Source: UBA5972 sp964567685 (lineage in GTDB: Bacteria > Pseudomonadota > Alphaproteobacteria > Rhodobacterales > Rhodobacteraceae). Taken from it: DNA of 10,520 bases. The stretch spans positions 1 through 10,520 of the forward strand of contig CAZMNO010000083.1 of assembly GCA_964567685.1 (NCBI GenBank), in the 5' to 3' direction. Below, piece after piece: positions 6,456 to 10,520 of this stretch (positions are counted from its first letter, which is position 1; every line of letters starts with the position of its first letter). The notes beneath the pieces are model-generated. The model searched no databases and was not told where the DNA came from. It saw only the letters and a program-made list of their open reading frames with translations. Both the position numbers and the translations under genes were made by a program.

Positions 6456-7250
6456 ATGAAGATCATAATCCGAATAATCGCAGTCCTGGTGATCCTTATC
6501 GCCGGGTTTATAGGATACAAGTACCTGACCCAGCCTGAGCTGGGCGAACTGCCGCCAGTTCCCGAGGAAACCTCGGCAGTCACAACCACAGAAGAGACCC
6601 AAAGCGCCGATTCCGGCGCTTTGGACGAAGGCTCAAATGAGAGTGCAGCGACCGAAACCGCGGAAACCACCGACCCCGAGGGCGCAACGGAACCAGTAGA
6701 AACCGCCGAAACCAGCGAAGACCCGCCCGAAGCGACCGCTCCGCCAATGGACATTCTGCAGATTGAAGTGGCGGGATCGACCTCCGGATTGATCGAGATT
6801 GAACTTCTGAGCGACCTGGCCCCGGATCATGTGGCCCGGATCAAAGCTCTGGCCGAGGCCGGGAAATACGACAATGTGGTCTTTCACCGGGTGATCGATG
6901 GATTTATGGCGCAAACCGGTGATGTTGAGCATGGCTTGCTGGGGAGTGATAACAGCCGCGTCGGTACGGGTGGCTCGGACATGCCAAACCTGAAGGCAGA
7001 GTTTTCAAACGAGGCATTTGTCACAGGCGTTGTCGGCATGGCCCGCTCGCAATCACCGGATTCCGCCAATTCGCAGTTTTTTATTATGTTTGACAGTGCG
7101 CCATATCTTAATGGCCAGTACACCGTTGTCGGACGGGTGATTGCCGGGCAGGACGTGGTCAACGCGATCAAGAAAGGCAAAGAAAGCCAGAACGGTGCCG
7201 TCACAGAGCCAGACTACATGAAATCGGTTCGGGTGAAGTCGAACAGCTGA
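6456..7250 (+). CDS. Membrane-anchored periplasmic cyclophilin-type peptidylprolyl isomerase
   Basis: This 264-residue protein has three parts: an N-terminal hydrophobic anchor (about residues 3-22, preceded by few residues and followed by YKYL), a long acidic linker rich in Thr, Glu, Ala and Pro (about 25-98), and a cyclophilin domain (about 99-262). The active-site block is identical over 15 residues to that of the preceding cyclophilin (here 143-157; Arg145, Phe150, Gln153), pointing to tandem duplication followed by addition of the anchor and linker. The topology predicts the catalytic domain in the periplasm, held away from the membrane by the linker. There is no lipobox cysteine. An in-frame GTG at 6450 would overlap the previous stop as GTGA and add two residues; the ATG has better spacing from a weak GGA. 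Either start supports translational coupling. No clear terminator is seen in the 36 bases before the convergent sulfatase gene. Confidence 0.92.
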   Translation: MKIIIRIIAVLVILIAGFIGYKYLTQPELGELPPVPEETSAVTTTEETQSADSGALDEGSNESAATETAETTDPEGATEPVETAETSEDPPEATAPPMDILQIEVAGSTSGLIEIELLSDLAPDHVARIKALAEAGKYDNVVFHRVIDGFMAQTGDVEHGLLGSDNSRVGTGGSDMPNLKAEFSNEAFVTGVVGMARSQSPDSANSQFFIMFDSAPYLNGQYTVVGRVIAGQDVVNAIKKGKESQNGAVTEPDYMKSVRVKSNS

Positions 7251-7286
7251 TCTAACCCAATACCCACCATGGAAACGCCGGGTCTG

Positions 7287-9224
7287 CTAATCCCCCTTTA
7301 CAGGAAATAATTGACTCAGCTCAGTTTCGTTGAACGGCGCGATGAAAAAGCGTGGATTGCTGATAACCCCCTCAAAGGATGCCTGAACCAAACCAGTTCC
7401 ACCGAGTTGGACCGGGTTCCTATTCGCTGCCGCTCCACGCACGCCCTGACCCTCACCAACAAGGCGAAAAGATTTTGCACCTTCTTTGCGTGCATAAAAG
7501 CGCACATAACTGTTTACTCTCTTCATGCCTACAATGCTGAAGGCAATACTCATTGGCTTCCCAGACTGCAGAGTCAAATCGTTGGCTACGATCACCCTTC
7601 GTTCACCCTTGGTAGAGGTTAAAACAAGTTCGAGCTGCTGATCCTGATTGATCTGAAGCACCCAGGTTCCCGGTTTCTGGGCGATTACCGCCTTCTTGTC
7701 ATGAATCCTGGCCGGTGTCAGATGGGCAACGAAGGTAAAATCCATATCGGCGAAATTCTGCAAGGCACTGAAATTGAACTTCATTCGTCCGGAGCTTTTC
7801 AGTTCTACACCGCTCGACGTCCTCTTTGCCTCGCCTGAAGTGCGGCTATCAAGGCGCAACTCTGACTGGCCGATCTTCCATTCAAGATATAGTCGAGCCA
7901 GTTTTCGAACCATATCAGGATGTAACGCTGCCAGATCTTTTCGCTCGCCAATGTCTTGCGTGAGGTCAAAAAGCATCGGCTTGGGCGAATCCAGAGGTTC
8001 GTAAACCAGCTTCCAGTTCTGGTCGCGAACCGCCCAGCTGAGCTGGGCCAATTCAGGATGAAAATCCGCCTGTTTCCTGAAATCGCTGCGAACCTTGTGC
8101 ATCCAGTATAGCGGATCGCTGCGTCCCAGGGACTTTTGGGAACCCAGGGCAACTCCGGTAAAACTCTCGCCATCTATCCCTTGTGGTTTCCTCGCACCGG
8201 CCAATTCCAAAATAGTCGGCATGAGATCCATAGTTGTCAAAATGCTTTTGTTGTTGCCCGGCCTTATGTGACCAGGCCAGCGTATGAACATGGGAAGATG
8301 AATTCCGCCTTCAAATACATCTGTTTTAAAGCCGCGAAAGAAACCGTTCTTGTCACGGGTTCTTTTTGTGCCACCATTATCTGACGTAAATATGATGATT
8401 GTATTTTCGCGCAACTCTGGATCGGAATCGACAAAATCGACAATGCGCCCGATATTTTCATCTACCTGTGAGAAAAGCGCTTTATAGCGTTGGTAGGATC
8501 CATCGTAGCGCTTGAGCCAGCGTGGCGATGCCTCATGTTTGCCGTGCGGTGCATGGTACCAGATATTCATGAAAAACGGTGAGTTGCGTGGGCGCTTTTC
8601 CGCAAGGTAATCCAACATATGATTAGTCAAGACATCGGTCATATGTTGCCCATGAAAGGATTTCTTCCGCCCTCCGTTGTATATTATAACAGGCTTAAAG
8701 TACCCGTTTTTTCCTGCAGGCCCTCTTTCAGTGATGGCCAAATAGTTGAAATCATGATCCTGAGCCTGAAATCCCTGTCCCTTTCCGGCATGCCATTTAC
8801 CAAAATGTGCCGTGTGATAGCCCCGCTCGTTCAAATGATCGATCAGGGTTTCGTCCTTGGAACCAATCCCCCCAATGGACCGCCCCCCGTAGACCCAGTG
8901 CAGCCCATACCGCGCAGGGTATTTGCCTGAAAGAATTGAAACCCGGGTCGGGCTGCACATCGGGGTTGTGTAGAAATTGTCAAAAACCATGCTCTCCGAG
9001 CGCAGCTTGTCGATATTGGGCCGGATGAGATTGCGATCCATGATGTCGTCATAAGCGGCATCATCAATCATGATGAAAATGATATTCGGCTTGGACTGAC
9101 CGGCACTGGAGCGGTGGATTGTCTGTTCGGAAACTCTGAGATCTTCGGTCGCTAAGGCGGCAGAAGCCAGAGCTGAAATAAAGGTAAGAGCCCCAACAAA
9201 CGCATTTCTGCAGAATTTATTCAT
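7287..9224 (-). CDS. Secreted sulfatase (Cys-type, formylglycine-dependent) with C-terminal LamG-like domain
   Basis: This 645-residue type I sulfatase hydrolyses sulfate esters, probably on a glycan. A Sec signal peptide (MNKFCRN, then a hydrophobic core ending SAALA) suggests cleavage near residue 26. The catalytic domain spans about 46-450: Asp54-Asp55 (metal), CSPTR at 90-94 with Cys90 to be converted to formylglycine, GKWH with Lys143 and His145, YHAPH with His224 and His227, Asp282-Asn283 (metal) and Lys300 just before EGG. Residues 469-645 form a beta-rich segment resembling a LamG/concanavalin-like domain, possibly binding substrate. The classical DDxGY is DDAAY here. No formylglycine-generating enzyme is in the window. 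An upstream in-frame ATG at 9236 is an alternative start; neither has a good ribosome-binding site. The open frame runs on to 9434 but overlaps the divergent gene. The exact substrate cannot be told. Confidence 0.92.
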   Translation of the reverse strand: MNKFCRNAFVGALTFISALASAALATEDLRVSEQTIHRSSAGQSKPNIIFIMIDDAAYDDIMDRNLIRPNIDKLRSESMVFDNFYTTPMCSPTRVSILSGKYPARYGLHWVYGGRSIGGIGSKDETLIDHLNERGYHTAHFGKWHAGKGQGFQAQDHDFNYLAITERGPAGKNGYFKPVIIYNGGRKKSFHGQHMTDVLTNHMLDYLAEKRPRNSPFFMNIWYHAPHGKHEASPRWLKRYDGSYQRYKALFSQVDENIGRIVDFVDSDPELRENTIIIFTSDNGGTKRTRDKNGFFRGFKTDVFEGGIHLPMFIRWPGHIRPGNNKSILTTMDLMPTILELAGARKPQGIDGESFTGVALGSQKSLGRSDPLYWMHKVRSDFRKQADFHPELAQLSWAVRDQNWKLVYEPLDSPKPMLFDLTQDIGERKDLAALHPDMVRKLARLYLEWKIGQSELRLDSRTSGEAKRTSSGVELKSSGRMKFNFSALQNFADMDFTFVAHLTPARIHDKKAVIAQKPGTWVLQINQDQQLELVLTSTKGERRVIVANDLTLQSGKPMSIAFSIVGMKRVNSYVRFYARKEGAKSFRLVGEGQGVRGAAANRNPVQLGGTGLVQASFEGVISNPRFFIAPFNETELSQLFPVKGD

Positions 9225-9341
9225 CAACTGAACCATGCCGGTTTTCGAGTTAACTTGCAAGATTGGCTGCGGGCTGCGCATCTTCCTGCCGCTCGCGCTT
9301 CGCTGTCGCCGCCTCATATCTGCGTGAGGGGGGCTGTTTGT

Positions 9342-9370
9342 TTGCTCGGTCAATTGCCAGACTTGATAAC
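9342..9370 (+). promoter_or_regulatory. Possible sigma70-like promoter for the DUF3179 gene
   Basis: TTGCTC (9342-9347) and GATAAC (9365-9370) are separated by 17 bases and each matches the consensus at four of six positions. The start codon follows 26 bases later, leaving room for the AAGGG ribosome-binding site. It lies in the 172-base gap shared with the divergent sulfatase gene. Matches of this quality occur by chance. Confidence 0.3.
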
Positions 9371-9396
9371 GTAACCGCAAAGCGGAAGGGAAGCAT

Positions 9397-10371
9397 ATGC
9401 GTAAACTCAGGACATTTGCCCTTGTCGGGCTCATTTTCGCCGGGCTGGGCCTGCCGGCGGCGGCTCAGGTCAGTTTCTGGCAACATGAATGGCCGAACAC
9501 CGATTTCACCAGGACGTCGGTAGATTTTAATGAAATCATGAGCGGTGGACCGCCAAAGGATGGGATCCCCGCGTTGGACGGGCCGACATTCATTGCCGTA
9601 AGCGAAGAATCGCGTTTGGGAGAGCGTGAACCGGTGATTGCACTGGAACTGGAGGGCAAAACCCCAAGGGCCTATCCGATCCGCTATCTGACCTGGCACG
9701 AGATCGTCAATGACGTGATCGATGGGCGGCATGTGACAGTGACGTTCTGCCCGCTATGCAATTCCGCACTGGTCTTTGACGGCAAGGTCAATGGCGAGGT
9801 GCGGACGTTCGGCGTTTCCGGCAAGCTCCGAAACTCGGACATGGTGATGTATGACCGGCAGACCGAAAGCTGGTGGCAACAGGCCATCGGTGAGGGCATT
9901 GTCGGGGTGCATACAGGCGACGAACTGGTGCAACTGGCCAGTTGGATGGAAAGCTGGGACGAGTTTAAAACGCGCAATCCAGGCGCGCTGGTGATGGATG
10001 AACCCAAGGCCAGCCGGCCCTATGGGCGCAACCCTTATGTCGGTTATGACGGGTCGCACCGTCCGTTCCTTTATAACGGGGAAATGCCCCCCCATGACAT
10101 TCCGCCTTTGATGCGGGTGATCAAGGTCGGCAATCGGGCATGGCCGATGGAGCGGATGCAGGAAATCGAAAAGATCACCGAGGCAGGCGTGACCATTACC
10201 TGGACTGCCGGACAGGCCTCAGCCCTTGATTCACGCAATATCGCCAAAGGCAAGGATGTCGGTACCATTCGCGTGCGCGATGCTGTGGGCAAGGATTTGC
10301 CGCATGACGTGATGTTTGCCTTTGCCTTTCATGCCTTTTATCCGGAAGGCGAATGGATGATCGGGCAGTAA
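9397..10371 (+). CDS. Secreted DUF3179 family protein
   Basis: This 324-residue protein has a Sec signal peptide (MRKLRT, a hydrophobic stretch, LPAAAQ; cleavage near residue 23 or 24), so it is probably periplasmic or extracellular. The mature part matches my memory of the DUF3179 family, whose hallmark is a segment like VTFCPLCNSALVF; here it covers residues 115-127 with Cys118 and Cys121. Also characteristic are YPIRYLTWHEIVND before it, and SGKLRNSDMVMYDRQTESWWQQ and GEG after it. The CxxC pair could be a disulfide, a metal ligand or a redox site; none is established to my knowledge, and the function is unknown. AAGGG lies six bases before the ATG. The gene is divergent from the sulfatase and is followed by a strong hairpin terminator, so it appears to be transcribed alone. 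Confidence 0.88.
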   Translation: MRKLRTFALVGLIFAGLGLPAAAQVSFWQHEWPNTDFTRTSVDFNEIMSGGPPKDGIPALDGPTFIAVSEESRLGEREPVIALELEGKTPRAYPIRYLTWHEIVNDVIDGRHVTVTFCPLCNSALVFDGKVNGEVRTFGVSGKLRNSDMVMYDRQTESWWQQAIGEGIVGVHTGDELVQLASWMESWDEFKTRNPGALVMDEPKASRPYGRNPYVGYDGSHRPFLYNGEMPPHDIPPLMRVIKVGNRAWPMERMQEIEKITEAGVTITWTAGQASALDSRNIAKGKDVGTIRVRDAVGKDLPHDVMFAFAFHAFYPEGEWMIGQ

Positions 10372-10386
10372 GTGCAGCATGCCTGA

Positions 10387-10438
10387 CGGAGGCCCCTTGG
10401 GCCACGCCATTTCCAGCCGCTTTGCAGCGGGGCCTCCG
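10387..10438 (+). terminator. Strong hairpin after the DUF3179 gene
   Basis: CGGAGGCCCC (10387-10396) and GGGGCCTCCG (10429-10438) are perfect 10-base inverted arms around a 32-base loop. The loop can form its own small stem (CCGC, TTTGCA, GCGG at 10417-10430) that competes with the outer one. The following GGTGGGAGTATTTGTGCCAA has only a short T-run. The structure starts 15 bases after the stop codon and probably ends its transcription. Hairpins with a tail of this kind are, as I recall, repeated in many intergenic regions of Rhodobacteraceae. Confidence 0.7.
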
Positions 10439-10469
10439 GTGGGAGTATTTGTGCCAAGAAGAAAGGCTA

Positions 10470-10520
10470 GGGGCTGTTGACGTTCAGGATTCCCAAATCA
10501 CCTAAATTCTGATTCAAGGT
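10470..10520. mobile_element. Possible end of an insertion sequence, cut by the window edge
   Basis: The sequence beginning GGGGCTGTTGACGTTCAGG at 10470 follows the intergenic hairpin abruptly and contains GATTC twice (10488-10492 and 10511-10515). Its opening resembles terminal inverted repeats of IS5-type elements as I remember them, but no transposase or matching second end is present. This is a suspicion only. Confidence 0.25.

Noticed and set aside
7251..7286. Possible terminator between the membrane cyclophilin and sulfatase genes
   Set aside because: Only a 4-base ACCC/GGGT match is present with no T-run, too weak to call.
9225..9434. Upstream 70-codon extension of the sulfatase frame
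   Set aside because: It would place a long Arg-rich peptide before a clear signal peptide and overlap the start of the divergent DUF3179 gene; the signal peptide marks the real start region.
9250..9732. 160-codon minus-strand frame opposite the DUF3179 start
   Set aside because: It overlaps the signal peptide coding region and intergenic gap, lacks a ribosome-binding site and has no recognisable feature.

Overview
The window looks like chromosomal DNA from a marine alphaproteobacterium, most likely of the Rhodobacteraceae (roseobacter) group. This is inferred from an mmsA gene divergent from a LysR regulator, a coaD plus paired cyclophilin block, an RTX serralysin-type protease, a secreted sulfatase, and a GC-rich intergenic hairpin followed by a GGGAGTATTTGTGCC-type tail of a kind I recall as frequent in that family. 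No search was run, so the taxonomy is a judgement.

Layout. Positions 1-295 hold no convincing gene, only a 34-codon open stretch from the window edge that may be the end of a truncated gene. A secreted RTX metalloprotease follows (296-2155, +). A GC-rich hairpin separates it from the convergent mmsA (2286-3785, -). mmsA is divergent from a LysR-type regulator (3914-4816, +), and the 128-base gap between them contains a perfect 20-base palindrome. Downstream on the + strand are a two-CBS-domain protein (4869-5303), coaD (5381-5872), a cytoplasmic cyclophilin (5947-6453) and a membrane-anchored cyclophilin (6456-7250). A large secreted sulfatase with a C-terminal LamG-like domain lies on the - strand (7287-9224). 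It is divergent from a secreted DUF3179 protein (9397-10371, +), which is followed by a strong hairpin terminator. The last 50 bases resemble the end of an insertion sequence, but this cannot be settled here.

How the genes fit together. The centre is ordinary metabolism and housekeeping: valine/propanoate-semialdehyde oxidation (mmsA with its probable regulator), coenzyme A synthesis (coaD) and protein folding (two cyclophilins). Both MmsA and CoaD touch coenzyme A metabolism, but the arrangement gives no reason to think they are co-regulated. On either side lie genes for exported proteins: a calcium-dependent protease likely secreted by a type I system encoded elsewhere, a sulfatase likely acting on sulfated glycans, and a DUF3179 protein of unknown function. 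I see no CRISPR array, tRNA, rRNA, complete mobile element or clear defence system. I do not see a convincing new multi-gene system. The points most worth a second look are the mmsA-lysR palindrome, the sulfatase-LamG protein paired head-to-head with DUF3179, and the tandem cyclophilins.
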